From positions 23,426 to 87,425 of the forward strand of contig WQBJ01000018.1 in NCBI GenBank assembly GCA_013032095.1: 64,000 nt of DNA, read 5' to 3'. Position 1 is the stretch's first letter. Each line of letters begins with the position of its first letter. A program made the translations under genes and the position numbers. Below the pieces are notes generated by a model. It was not told the origin of the DNA. It saw only the letters and a list, made by a program, of their open reading frames with translations, and searched no databases. The DNA comes from Ruegeria atlantica. Its GTDB lineage: Bacteria; Pseudomonadota; Alphaproteobacteria; Rhodobacterales; Rhodobacteraceae. Positions 56,234 to 64,000 of this stretch are shown piece after piece.

Positions 56234-56269
56234 CGGGCTGTTCGCGCCACCTGCTGTTTCAGGTGCCCG
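56234..56269 (-). promoter_or_regulatory. Hairpin in the flagellin leader region
   Basis: A composite inverted repeat: CACCTG/CAGGTG (56248-56253 with 56260-56265), with an outer CGGGC/GCCCG pair (56234-56238 with 56265-56269) separated by a one-sided bulge. It lies about 95-130 bases upstream of the flagellin start. It may be in the transcript leader, where FlbT acts in related bacteria, but the transcription start is unknown. Confidence 0.4.
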
Positions 56270-56347
56270 GCCACATTTGCCCCTGATCTCCTAACGGAGT
56301 GCTAAAGCTTTCCAGCCAGAAATTTCGGATTTGAATCAAACCCTTTG

Positions 56348-56707
56348 CTATGCCCGCTTTTCCAGTTTTGCATTGCGACGCACGATAAACCCGTTGCGCT
56401 GCCCGTCCGCACCATAGGTGCTGAACTCCTGTCGAACGCGGCGCAATTCGGCCATACGGGTTGCAACAGACCGAATTCCCTCGGCAGCGCTATTGAGCAA
56501 GGTCTGGTTCCGTTCGACTTTTTTCTGGAGGTGAATCAATTGCGCGCTGTCAATGACCTGCAACTCATTGATCGCGACGATCAGCTTCTCCTTCTCCGGT
56601 GCCATAAGGTTCAACCGCTCCAGATCACCATCGACAAGTGCAGTGCGTTCAAGGTCCAACACTTCTTCGAGGGATCGGATCAGGTCGGGATCAGGATTGG
56701 TCGCCAT
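56348..56707 (-). CDS. FlgN-like flagellar export chaperone
   Basis: A 119-residue, almost entirely helical protein with a FlgN-type pattern (LEEVLDLERTALVDGDLERLNLMAPEKE near the N-terminus). FlgN chaperones the hook-associated proteins FlgK and FlgL. Similarity in this family is weak, so the assignment rests on length, predicted coiled-coil content and position just after the rod-binding gene (17-base overlap) in a flagellar cluster. Confidence 0.72.
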   Translation of the reverse strand: MATNPDPDLIRSLEEVLDLERTALVDGDLERLNLMAPEKEKLIVAINELQVIDSAQLIHLQKKVERNQTLLNSAAEGIRSVATRMAELRRVRQEFSTYGADGQRNGFIVRRNAKLEKRA

Positions 56708-56972
56708 GGGTTTTCTCCATCATGGATTGGAACAGGATTTCAGACAGGCCGACGCCGCCGGATTTGGCCAACGCGCGTGCCTGATGCTCTACGAGAAAAG
56801 ACGAAAACTGGTCTTCGCCTGCACCACCACCAAAGGATTTACTTGTTTCGCCCAGCCCTGAAGATTTGAGCATTTCCACCAGAAACGCCGCCTCAAGCTC
56901 GACGGCAGTTGCTTTGAGCTTCTCAGCAGTCGAGGGTGGTAGCGAGGTGGGAAGGGTCGCAGAAATCTTCAT
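56691..56972 (-). CDS. Rod-binding protein (FlgJ N-terminal domain)
   Basis: A 93-residue protein equivalent to the FlgJ rod-capping domain: VELEAAFLVEMLKSSGL near residue 31, a GGGAGEDQFSSFL segment and the closing GVGLSEILFQSM. There is no muramidase domain, as is usual in alphaproteobacteria, where the wall-cutting enzyme is separate. The ATG at 56972 follows CGGAG; an earlier in-frame codon at 56993 is less likely. Divergent from fliK. Confidence 0.88.
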   Translation of the reverse strand: MKISATLPTSLPPSTAEKLKATAVELEAAFLVEMLKSSGLGETSKSFGGGAGEDQFSSFLVEHQARALAKSGGVGLSEILFQSMMEKTHGDQS

Positions 56973-57083
56973 CGCTTTCTCCGAAATTTGCATCGAACTT
57001 TCTCGATCAAAGAGGAAAGCGGTTAAAATAAACGTAACTTCCTGCGGGCAGGTTTCCGATCACACAAACGGAGCCGGAGCAAA

Positions 57084-58304
57084 ATGCCCACCCCTCTTTC
57101 AATGATGATGTCCGCGCCCATCGCCACTGCGAAAACTGATGTAACCCGGCAAGAGGCGCGCGAGTCCAAAGTCGCCGCGTCCTTTCAAAGGGTCATGGAT
57201 CAGGAAACCAGTTCGCCATCCAGCGAGCCAGAGGTGGCTGACCTTATGATTCAGGAACCCGATGCTGAAGGCGAGTTGGAAGTGGCCGTGGCGGATGGCG
57301 AGGCAGCAGGCACCTCTCTTGCAACGGAGGATCAGCCGCCCGTCGAAATACGCGCTTCGATGCCGGAAGCCGATCCGAAAACAATTGCTGAGTCGCAGAT
57401 CGTTAAACCTGCTTCCGAGTCAGCGGTCATTGCCGCAGACGCCGAAGCAGTCCGGGACGCGGCTAAGAATAACCGACCAATTGAGACGCTACAAAATCCG
57501 GAAATAGAGGTCCAGCAAGCCATTCCTCCGGCTTTTCAAAGCCTTGTCTTTGAGGCTGCACAAACGAACAGGGCAGCCGAAGCCATCAGCAAACCGCAAA
57601 ATGTGGTGCCGGGCCTGACACCACACACCAAGGAGATTCCCGTTCCCTCGATAAATGTTGGCGAGGGCCATGACGTGGCTCAGGAACCACCCGTACCAAA
57701 TCCGGCAGCAAGGCAACCAGTTCCGCCCGATCAAACGCCATCAATCACGCAAATGCAGCTTATTGCCATCGAAAAACCCACTGATGAGGCGAATGAACAC
57801 CCGAGCCCTGAAATGGAAGACGTGCAGGTAGCAAAAGAAACTCCGGCGTCGTCCACCAATCGTGACTCAGGACTGTATGTGCAGGCAATGACTGCCGCAG
57901 CCCGTGCAGAAACAACGCGTGCCATAGCAAGTCAGATGGCAAATGCAATCAATGTGCGGTCGCATGCCGGCACTATAGAGGTCGCCTTGAATCCCGAGGA
58001 ATTGGGGCGCGTCTCAATCGTTTTGAATGGCCGCGACGATGGCCTTTACATGACGATCACTGCAGAACGTCCGGAAACGTTGGACATGATGCGGCGTCAC
58101 CTCTCGGTTCTCGAGACGGAGTTCCAGAATTTTGGGTTGGGAGGTTTGTCCATTGATCTGGGCACCTCCGCAGACGCGCAGAGCGATGAACCCGACAGCA
58201 ACGAGGACACTCAGTTTTTGGCCCCGCAATCCGAGCACCCTCCTGAGGCTGGCCCAACTCCTTCACGAGCGAGCCCTGATGGGCGAATCGATATTAGGCT
58301 TTGA
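57084..58304 (+). CDS. fliK: Flagellar hook-length control protein FliK
   Basis: A 406-residue protein whose first 270 residues are a low-complexity, acidic and proline-rich ruler. A conserved C-terminal domain (about 280-385) contains EVALNPEELGRVSIVL and LDMMRRHLSVLETEFQ, the FliK type III substrate-switch domain. It measures the hook and switches export to filament subunits. Ruler sequence is fast-evolving. The flgD ATG starts two bases after its stop. Confidence 0.88.
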   Translation: MPTPLSMMMSAPIATAKTDVTRQEARESKVAASFQRVMDQETSSPSSEPEVADLMIQEPDAEGELEVAVADGEAAGTSLATEDQPPVEIRASMPEADPKTIAESQIVKPASESAVIAADAEAVRDAAKNNRPIETLQNPEIEVQQAIPPAFQSLVFEAAQTNRAAEAISKPQNVVPGLTPHTKEIPVPSINVGEGHDVAQEPPVPNPAARQPVPPDQTPSITQMQLIAIEKPTDEANEHPSPEMEDVQVAKETPASSTNRDSGLYVQAMTAAARAETTRAIASQMANAINVRSHAGTIEVALNPEELGRVSIVLNGRDDGLYMTITAERPETLDMMRRHLSVLETEFQNFGLGGLSIDLGTSADAQSDEPDSNEDTQFLAPQSEHPPEAGPTPSRASPDGRIDIRL

Positions 58305-58306
58305 CC

Positions 58307-58972
58307 ATGATTACCCCAACGCAATCCACGACTCCGACCACTAGGCAATCTCAAACTGCATCCCAGTCTATGGCAGCCTCTGTGGCGTCGGATTTCGACA
58401 CCTTCATGTTGCTGATGACCACCCAAGCGCAGAATCAGGATCCTCTGGAGCCAATGGACTCGACCGAATATGCATCGCAACTGGCTCAGTTCTCGATGGT
58501 CGAACAGCAGGTACAAACCAACGACTTGTTGTCCGAACTGGCAATGTCCCTGGGCAGCGTCAATCTGGAAGAACTGGCCAGCTGGGTTGGTATGGATGTC
58601 CAAACCACCGCTGCCTTTCGTTTTGACGGCGAACCCGTGACCCTGCCGGCGCAGGCCGTACCTGCGGCAGATAGCGCGATCATGGTAATTCGAGACAACG
58701 ATGGCGCGGTGATCGACAAGGTTTCAGTCCCACCGACCGAGGCCGGATTCGTCTGGGCTGGCACAGCAAGTGACGGCACCCCGCTTCCGGCGGGCACGTA
58801 CTCGGCCACTCTGGAAAGCTATGACGGCGAGGAGCTTTTGTCGGCGCAACCCGTCGCTTCCTACAATAAGGTTGTCGAGGCGCAGGTTGGCGACGATACG
58901 GTTTTGCTGACACTGGAAAGCGGCGAGGTTGTTCCAGCTGGGATGGTGACAGCTGTCCGCACCGGAGGTTGA
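58307..58972 (+). CDS. flgD: Flagellar hook-capping protein FlgD
   Basis: A 221-residue protein with the N-terminal FlgD motif DTFMLLMTTQAQNQDPLEPMDSTEY-like (about residues 30-55) and a C-terminal region (about 100-200) with FlgD Ig/tudor-like strands (DGTPLPAGTYS). It caps the growing hook during assembly. The ATG at 58307 is chosen over a TTG at 58301 inside the fliK end. It is the last gene of the two-gene plus-strand flagellar unit. Confidence 0.92.
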   Translation: MITPTQSTTPTTRQSQTASQSMAASVASDFDTFMLLMTTQAQNQDPLEPMDSTEYASQLAQFSMVEQQVQTNDLLSELAMSLGSVNLEELASWVGMDVQTTAAFRFDGEPVTLPAQAVPAADSAIMVIRDNDGAVIDKVSVPPTEAGFVWAGTASDGTPLPAGTYSATLESYDGEELLSAQPVASYNKVVEAQVGDDTVLLTLESGEVVPAGMVTAVRTGG

Positions 58973-59027
58973 TCTGCAGGGCTGGACAGGCCACACCTGT
59001 GCAATCTGCGACTCGCTCTATACACCG

Positions 59028-59894
59028 GTGACCCCTCTGCCTGATCCGACCGCCCCCCCACGTGATCTAATTGACGACCTGCGCGGCCGGAATCTGATTG
59101 TGCCCAACGCGCAGTTCCAGAACTTGTACGGCGGGCGCACCAATCAGGTTTGGAAAGTCCGCGAGGAAAACGGCGGCAAGGTTCTGAAACTGTATCGCAC
59201 CGGGCTGCGCAATCCGCTGTTCAGAAATGATGCCGCACTTGAGGCGCAATGTCTGAGGGCCTTGGAACATACGGGGTTTGCCCCCCGCCTGCGCGCGACC
59301 GGTCAGCATGAAAATGGTCGGTGGGTGTTCTACGACCACGCACCAGGGTCGCCCTGGCGTGAAGGGTCGCCACAGGTGGCAAGATTGCTACGCAAACTCC
59401 ATAGGCTTGATCTGCCCATCCAAGCACCCGAAGGATGCAACGGCAGCGCGGATCTGGCCAGACATGGGCAGAACATCCTTGAAGGCTGCACATCCGTTGC
59501 GCGGCAAAGGTTGGAGAGCCTGCGGCCGGACGAACAGATCCTGCCAAGCGCTCGCATATGTTTGATTCATGGCGATCCTGTGGCTGGAAACATTCTGGTT
59601 TCTGGTTCGGAGTTAACCCTCATCGATTGGCAATGCCCCGCACTGGGTGACCCATGTGAAGATCTCGCGCTGTTCCTGTCACCCGCCATGCAGCACCTAT
59701 ACCGAGGGAAGTCATTGACCCACGAGGAACAGGATGAGTTTCTGTCCGCCTATGACGACCCGGAAACGGTGGAGCGGTATCAGTCCCTGCGCCGATGGTA
59801 TGCGTGGCGCATGGCAGCCTATTGCCTATGGCGCGTCGAAAACGGCTCTCCAGATTACGAGGCGGGGTTCGAATTGGAAACCGCAACCTTGTAG
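59028..59894 (+). CDS. APH/choline-kinase-like phosphotransferase
   Basis: A 288-residue aminoglycoside-phosphotransferase-fold kinase. LIHGDPVAGNILV near residue 180 is the catalytic loop and LIDWQCPALGDPCEDLA the metal-binding motif that follows. The glycine loop NLYGGRTNQVW lies near residue 33. Substrate unknown; choline, ethanolamine, thiamine or similar alcohols are possible. It starts at GTG, 55 bases after flgD, and ends three bases before the convergent polyamine-operon gene, to which it may be unrelated. Confidence 0.85.
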   Translation: MTPLPDPTAPPRDLIDDLRGRNLIVPNAQFQNLYGGRTNQVWKVREENGGKVLKLYRTGLRNPLFRNDAALEAQCLRALEHTGFAPRLRATGQHENGRWVFYDHAPGSPWREGSPQVARLLRKLHRLDLPIQAPEGCNGSADLARHGQNILEGCTSVARQRLESLRPDEQILPSARICLIHGDPVAGNILVSGSELTLIDWQCPALGDPCEDLALFLSPAMQHLYRGKSLTHEEQDEFLSAYDDPETVERYQSLRRWYAWRMAAYCLWRVENGSPDYEAGFELETATL

Positions 59895-59897
59895 CCA

Positions 59898-61199
59898 TCA
59901 CATATCCGCAAGGGCCATCACTGCGTAAGCGGGTGGCATCAGTACGCGTCGCCAGCGTCCAAATGGGATACGCCCCGGGGGATGCGCAATCGGGCCTGGA
60001 AGCCCGGCCTCCTGCCCCAGCGCCATCCGGGCCAACGCCCGTCCGCAATAAGTGCCCATTGCCACACCGTTTCCGTGATAGGCAAACCCGGCGAAAAGGC
60101 CCGGCTGACCCGCGATTGGTCCGGCGTAAGGCGTCAGGTTGCGTGACAAGCAGACCATTCCAGACCACATGTTGGTAACTTCGACACCGGCCCAATGCGG
60201 AAACATCTGCCTGAAATCCTGCACGGCCTTTCGCCGAATTGCGGCCTCGGCCCGCGGCGACGACCGAAGCCCACCGCGCATACCGAACAGGAATCGCCCG
60301 TCGGGCATCAGCCGAAAATAGTGCAGCAGATTGCGGGTATCATAAGACATCTGATCGGTTGTCCACCCTTGAGCCTGCAACTCGGAATCGGACAAAGGGC
60401 GAGTCACCAGAACCGTAGACTGAGCCGGCATGTATCTCCCGGACATCCAGCGCGGCACATCTTCGCTGGAATAGCCATTGGTACAGATCAGTACCTTCGC
60501 CGCCTTGACCCGACCCAACCGCGTCTGAATGTCAAACCCGGACTTGGTGTACCCAATCGTTTCAACGGCGCTGTTCTGGAACAGTTTTGCACCTCGTGAT
60601 CGAGCCGCCTCTGCCAATCCGAACAGGTACTTACGGGGGTTCACGGCAAACCCGAGCGGGTTGGTATACCCGCCGTGAAAGCCGCCACCAAACCCTAGCC
60701 CTGGCAGGTCACCGGGTTCGTGTAACGTGCCCGAAGCGTCCGCAGTTCGGCGCAGTTTTTCCATGGCGCGGGCCGTGTGGGCAAGTTGGGTCTCACCTTT
60801 GGAATGCACATCTGCGTCGATTTTATGAGTACCTAGCAGATCAGAAACCAGACGAACTGCGTCCTCTTCTGCCTGCGCATAATCCCGTGCAGCGGCTTCA
60901 CCAAACTGGCGCGTCATTACGCCGGGGCTCAGCTTTGATCCACCCAGACAACAAAACCCGCCATTACGCCCCGAGGCGCCCCAACCCGGGGTCTCAGCTT
61001 CGAGTACAGCGACCGCGACGCCAGCCTCGGACAGTTGCAGGGCAGCAGAAATTCCGGTGAAGCCGCCACCGACAATGGCGACGTCGACGCTCAGGTCACC
61101 TTGCATCACCGGCCAGTCCGGACTGGCGATCGTCTCATCCCACCAGCAATTTGTCCGGGGGCCGGGGCCGTAGGTATAGTCCGGGAACAGCCGTTTCAT
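59898..61199 (-). CDS. DAO-family FAD oxidase (gamma-glutamylputrescine oxidase-like)
   Basis: A 433-residue FAD oxidoreductase with GGGFTG at 44-49, the GRNGGF motif near residue 78 and a C-terminal FAGFAYHGNGVAM segment, the pattern of PuuB-like and related amine oxidases. It oxidises a primary or secondary amine, likely a polyamine derivative, given that the polyamine permease genes overlap it by four bases upstream. The exact substrate is inferred from context. Confidence 0.85.
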   Translation of the reverse strand: MKRLFPDYTYGPGPRTNCWWDETIASPDWPVMQGDLSVDVAIVGGGFTGISAALQLSEAGVAVAVLEAETPGWGASGRNGGFCCLGGSKLSPGVMTRQFGEAAARDYAQAEEDAVRLVSDLLGTHKIDADVHSKGETQLAHTARAMEKLRRTADASGTLHEPGDLPGLGFGGGFHGGYTNPLGFAVNPRKYLFGLAEAARSRGAKLFQNSAVETIGYTKSGFDIQTRLGRVKAAKVLICTNGYSSEDVPRWMSGRYMPAQSTVLVTRPLSDSELQAQGWTTDQMSYDTRNLLHYFRLMPDGRFLFGMRGGLRSSPRAEAAIRRKAVQDFRQMFPHWAGVEVTNMWSGMVCLSRNLTPYAGPIAGQPGLFAGFAYHGNGVAMGTYCGRALARMALGQEAGLPGPIAHPPGRIPFGRWRRVLMPPAYAVMALADM

Positions 61200-62014
61200 T
61201 CGGTTCGCGCGGCAGCCATTTCATCCTGCTTTTGCCGCACCATTGCTCGTTTTGTGACAAGTGAGGCGGTGATGACGCCCACTGTCACAATGGCGATCAT
61301 GATCGTGGACAGCGCGTTGATTTCGGGGCTGACGCCCAGTCGCACAGCCGAGAAAATCTTGATCGGCAAGGTTGTCGCCGACGGCCCCGAGGTAAAGGAC
61401 GCGATCACCAGATCGTCCAGCGACAGTGTGAAGGCCAGCAACCAGCCCGAGATCACCGCAGGCGCGATGATCGGCAGGGTCACCAGCCGAAACGCCTGTG
61501 CGGGTGAACAGCCCAGGTCCAGCGCGGCTTCTTCCAGCGATTGATCGAACGTCACAAGGCGCGACGATACGACGACCGAAACAAAACACATTGAAAAGGT
61601 CGTATGCGCCAGAACGATGGTCAGGATGCCACGATCCAGCCCGATGCCGATGAACAGCAGCAACAGCGACAGGCCGGTGATCACCTCGGGCATCACCAGC
61701 GGTGCGTAGATCATGCCGGAAAACAGCGTACGGCCAAAAAACCGCCCGCCACGCACCAGCACATAGGCAGCAGCGGTGCCCAGAATGGTCGCCAGGGTCG
61801 AGGAAAACACCGCAACGCGGACAGTTACCCAGGCGGCATCCAGAAAGGCTTCGTTCTGCACGACCGAAGCATACCACTTGGTCGAGAACCCGGCCCAGAC
61901 CGTCACCAGTTTGCTCTCATTAAAGCTGAAGATGATCAGGATGATCATCGGGATATAGAGGAACGCGAACCCCAGCGTCAGGGACACGGCATTGAACCAG
62001 CTTAGCCTGTTCAT
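61196..62014 (-). CDS. potC: Polyamine ABC transporter permease (PotC-like)
   Basis: A 272-residue inner-membrane permease with six membrane helices and the cytoplasmic EAA loop (SLEEAALDLGCSPAQAFRLVTLPII near residue 160) that contacts the ATPase. Sequence and order match PotC/PotI. It follows potB with a four-base overlap and precedes the amine-oxidase gene. Specificity for putrescine or spermidine depends on the binding protein, which lies outside the window. Confidence 0.9.
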   Translation of the reverse strand: MNRLSWFNAVSLTLGFAFLYIPMIILIIFSFNESKLVTVWAGFSTKWYASVVQNEAFLDAAWVTVRVAVFSSTLATILGTAAAYVLVRGGRFFGRTLFSGMIYAPLVMPEVITGLSLLLLFIGIGLDRGILTIVLAHTTFSMCFVSVVVSSRLVTFDQSLEEAALDLGCSPAQAFRLVTLPIIAPAVISGWLLAFTLSLDDLVIASFTSGPSATTLPIKIFSAVRLGVSPEINALSTIMIAIVTVGVITASLVTKRAMVRQKQDEMAAARTE

Positions 62015-62901
62015 CGGTCAGCCTCCGCCTGTTTCTGCTGGTTGCGCTGGAACAGCACGATTGGGATCACAAGGATCAGCAGCAGTACCACCGCCACGGC
62101 GCTGGCGACCGGCCAGTCGCGGTTCGAGAAGAACTCCTCCCACAGTACCTTGCCGATCATCAGGGTTCCCGATCCGCCCAAGAGTGAGGGGATGACGAAC
62201 TCACCGATCACCGGGATCATCACAAGGAAACACCCCGCGATGATACCGGGGCGCGACAGCGGAATGGTTACCAGCCAGAAGGCTTGCAGGCGCGAGCAGC
62301 CGAGGTCTTCTGCGGCTTCGATCAGGGACTCGTCCATGCGTTCCAGCGCCGAATAAATTGGCAGGATCATGAAGGGCAGATAGGTGTAGACGATGCCGAT
62401 ATAGACCGCCGTATTCGTGTTCAGAATGGTCAGCGGGGTCGAGATAATGCCCGTCCACAGCAGAAACTGGTTCAGATAGCCCTCGTTCGACAAAATCCCC
62501 ATCCACGCGTAGACCCGGATCAGGAACGACGTCCAGAACGGCAGGATCACCAGCATCATCAGCGCCGGCCGCCATTCCGCAGGTGCACGCGCCATGCCGT
62601 AGGCGATGGGATACCCTACCAGCAATGTCAGGAAGGTCGAAATCACCGCAATCTTGACGCTGGAGAGGTAGGCCTTCCAATACAGGTCATCCTCGGTCAG
62701 CCAGACGAAGTTTTCGAAATCGAGCTGGCTGAAGAACTCTTTGATCCCGGTCCAACCCTGCGACAGATCCAACGTTGGGGTATAGGGCGGGATCGCCAGT
62801 TCGGTATCCGATAACGAGATCTTCAGAACAATGAAAAACGGCACCAGAAACAGCGCCAGCAGCCAGACATAAGGAATGGCGATCAGAAACGCGCGGCGCA
62901 T
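62011..62901 (-). CDS. potB: Polyamine ABC transporter permease (PotB-like)
   Basis: A 296-residue permease with an N-terminal membrane helix, a periplasmic segment (about 40-85), further helices and the EAA loop ESLIEAAEDLGCSRLQAFWLVTIPL-like near residue 205. The ATG at 62901 shares one base with the potA stop (TGATG). An upstream extension to 62961 would lie inside potA. Pairs with PotC to form the channel. Confidence 0.9.
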   Translation of the reverse strand: MRRAFLIAIPYVWLLALFLVPFFIVLKISLSDTELAIPPYTPTLDLSQGWTGIKEFFSQLDFENFVWLTEDDLYWKAYLSSVKIAVISTFLTLLVGYPIAYGMARAPAEWRPALMMLVILPFWTSFLIRVYAWMGILSNEGYLNQFLLWTGIISTPLTILNTNTAVYIGIVYTYLPFMILPIYSALERMDESLIEAAEDLGCSRLQAFWLVTIPLSRPGIIAGCFLVMIPVIGEFVIPSLLGGSGTLMIGKVLWEEFFSNRDWPVASAVAVVLLLILVIPIVLFQRNQQKQAEADR

Positions 62902-64000
62902 CAGCTTGCCAACAGAACCGCAGCCGTTGCTGTCCAGGACAGCCAGACCGGGTCTTCCCATGTAAATGACCGGCGCGAGATGCGGCGGGTATTGGCCGTC
63001 TGCGCCTTGATAATCGTACCGTTGGGTAGCTCGACATGATAGGTGGACAGGTTGCCCAGATAGGCGATGTCATGCACCTTGCCCTGCACCGCGTTGATCG
63101 CATCCGCCGGTCGGTCGGCTGAGATCGTGACCTTCTCGGGCCGGATCGCCAGATGACAGGATTGGCCGTTCGAAAATCCATTGGCCGAAGTTGCCGTCAG
63201 CGGTGCCTGCCCCTCGGCCCAGTCGACCTGATAGGTGTCCTCGCCATTGGCCGAGGCGCGGCCTTCGATGATGTTCACATCTCCGATGAAATCCGCGACG
63301 TAAACCGAGTTCGGGTTTTCGTAAATGCGATCTGGCGTCGCCACCTGCATCAGCTTGCCTTGGTCCATCACGGCGACGCGGCTGGCGACAGTCATCGCCT
63401 CTTCCTGATCGTGGGTTACGATTACGAATGTAGTGCCCGTCTTCTCCTGAATGTCCATCAGTTCGAACTGCGTGTCCTGCCGCAGTTTCTTGTCCAGCGC
63501 GCCCAACGGTTCGTCCAACAACAGCAGCTTCGGCGCCTTGGCCAACGATCGCGCCAGCGCCACGCGCTGCCTCTGGCCGCCCGAGATCTGATGCGGCTTG
63601 CGGCGCGCGAATTGCTCCAGCCGGGTCAGGCGCAGCATCTCTTCCACGCGGTCCTCAAGGTCGTGCTTGGGCATGTTGTCCCGGCGCAGACCGAAGGCGA
63701 TGTTTTCCCAGATGCTGAGGTGCGGGAACAACGCGTAAGACTGGAACATCATGTTGACCGCCCTTTTGTTCGGCGGGATCGGGTCGATGTCCTGACCACC
63801 CAGCAGGATGTGCCCTTCGGTCGGTGTTTCAAACCCGGCCAGCATCCGCATCATGGTGGTCTTGCCGCAGCCCGACGGCCCGAGCAGCGCAAAGAATTCT
63901 TTTTCGAAGATATCCAGAGACAGGTTGTCGATGGCCGTGAAGTCGCCAAACCGTTTGGTAACATCGCGGAACTGGATCAAAGGTTTCGCCTGCGGGTCAT
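62901..64000 (-). CDS. potA: Polyamine ABC transporter ATP-binding protein (PotA-like), 5' end outside window
   Basis: Reads in from the right edge, so the N-terminal few residues are missing. The frame continues from 63980 to the end of the window (codons for DPQAKP upstream of LIQFRDV), and the TTG at 63980 is not the true start. The visible 366 residues contain Walker A GPSGCGKTT, Q-loop MFQSYALFPH, signature ISGGQRQR and Walker B LLLLDEPLGALD. A C-terminal TOBE-like domain follows, typical of PotA. It powers uptake through PotB and PotC. Confidence 0.94.
   Translation of the reverse strand, partial: DPQAKPLIQFRDVTKRFGDFTAIDNLSLDIFEKEFFALLGPSGCGKTTMMRMLAGFETPTEGHILLGGQDIDPIPPNKRAVNMMFQSYALFPHLSIWENIAFGLRRDNMPKHDLEDRVEEMLRLTRLEQFARRKPHQISGGQRQRVALARSLAKAPKLLLLDEPLGALDKKLRQDTQFELMDIQEKTGTTFVIVTHDQEEAMTVASRVAVMDQGKLMQVATPDRIYENPNSVYVADFIGDVNIIEGRASANGEDTYQVDWAEGQAPLTATSANGFSNGQSCHLAIRPEKVTISADRPADAINAVQGKVHDIAYLGNLSTYHVELPNGTIIKAQTANTRRISRRSFTWEDPVWLSWTATAAVLLAS

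Noticed and set aside
63901..63980. TTG at 63980 as the start of potA
   Set aside because: The frame continues upstream to the window edge with sequence typical of PotA N-termini, so the true start is outside.

Overview
This window is chromosomal DNA of an alphaproteobacterium, almost certainly a marine Rhodobacterales (Roseobacter group, Ruegeria-like). The evidence is the GC-rich coding bias (roughly 60%), a CcrM (GANTC) methyltransferase next to rnhB, a fliC-flaF-flbT flagellin cassette, a Rhodobacter-type porin, a DUF3576-leuS-lptE-holA block, and several families largely confined to this order (DUF1217, DUF2125, DUF3576). The assignment rests on gene content, not on a database search. 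About seventy protein genes are packed tightly, many with 1-4 base overlaps. I saw no rRNA, tRNA, CRISPR array, insertion sequence or integrase.

Layout. 1-4 kb: a minus-strand operon of XRE-cupin regulator, LysE exporter, GFA-family protein and a dimethylglycine/sarcosine dehydrogenase that leaves the window. 4-11 kb: small membrane proteins, free methionine sulfoxide reductase, thiolase, an STAS/anti-sigma-kinase pair, a gamma-glutamyltransferase-family enzyme, HspQ, an AEC carrier and a lytic-transglycosylase-like lipoprotein. 11-21 kb: lolA, ftsK, an aminotransferase, an amidase, a UbiH-type hydroxylase, Trm112, a LON-substrate-domain protein, a thioredoxin-TPR chaperone and exonuclease III. 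21-28 kb: an exported ureohydrolase with a DUF3299 partner, a CenR-like response regulator, ribA, an L,D-transpeptidase, a PLP-binding protein and a porin. 28-38 kb: DUF3576, leuS, lptE, holA, a HI0933-type flavoprotein, an HNH protein, an SDR/enoyl-CoA hydratase/VOC operon and DUF2125. 38-45 kb: PmbA, CysQ-like phosphatase, a WaaA-like protein with an altered active site, LpxK, DsbA, DciA and MutY. 45-53 kb: AlkB, two class III cyclases, ccrM, rnhB, and a small secreted protein coupled to a membrane-anchored winged-helix protein. 53-59 kb: a flagellar cluster. 59-64 kb: an APH-like phosphotransferase, a glutamylputrescine-oxidase-like flavoprotein and a polyamine ABC transporter (potABC, with potA running off the end).

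How genes work together. The first operon couples demethylation of methylated glycines, which releases formaldehyde equivalents, with a zinc protein of the formaldehyde-activating-type family and an exporter, under a regulator that probably controls itself through TTCACGA half-sites. lptE, lpxK and the WaaA-like gene serve the outer membrane. FliC, FlaF, FlbT, FlgN, the rod-binding protein, FliK and FlgD are parts of one flagellum. The last operon imports and oxidises polyamines.

Most unusual: the coupled pair at 50.6-51.6 kb (a small disulfide-type exported protein plus a two-helix membrane protein carrying a C-terminal OmpR-type winged helix), followed by a DUF427-adenylate cyclase fusion; the Sec-exported ureohydrolase/DUF3299 pair at 21.6-23.4 kb; the WaaA homologue that has lost its catalytic glutamate; and three GANTC sites clustered in front of ccrM.
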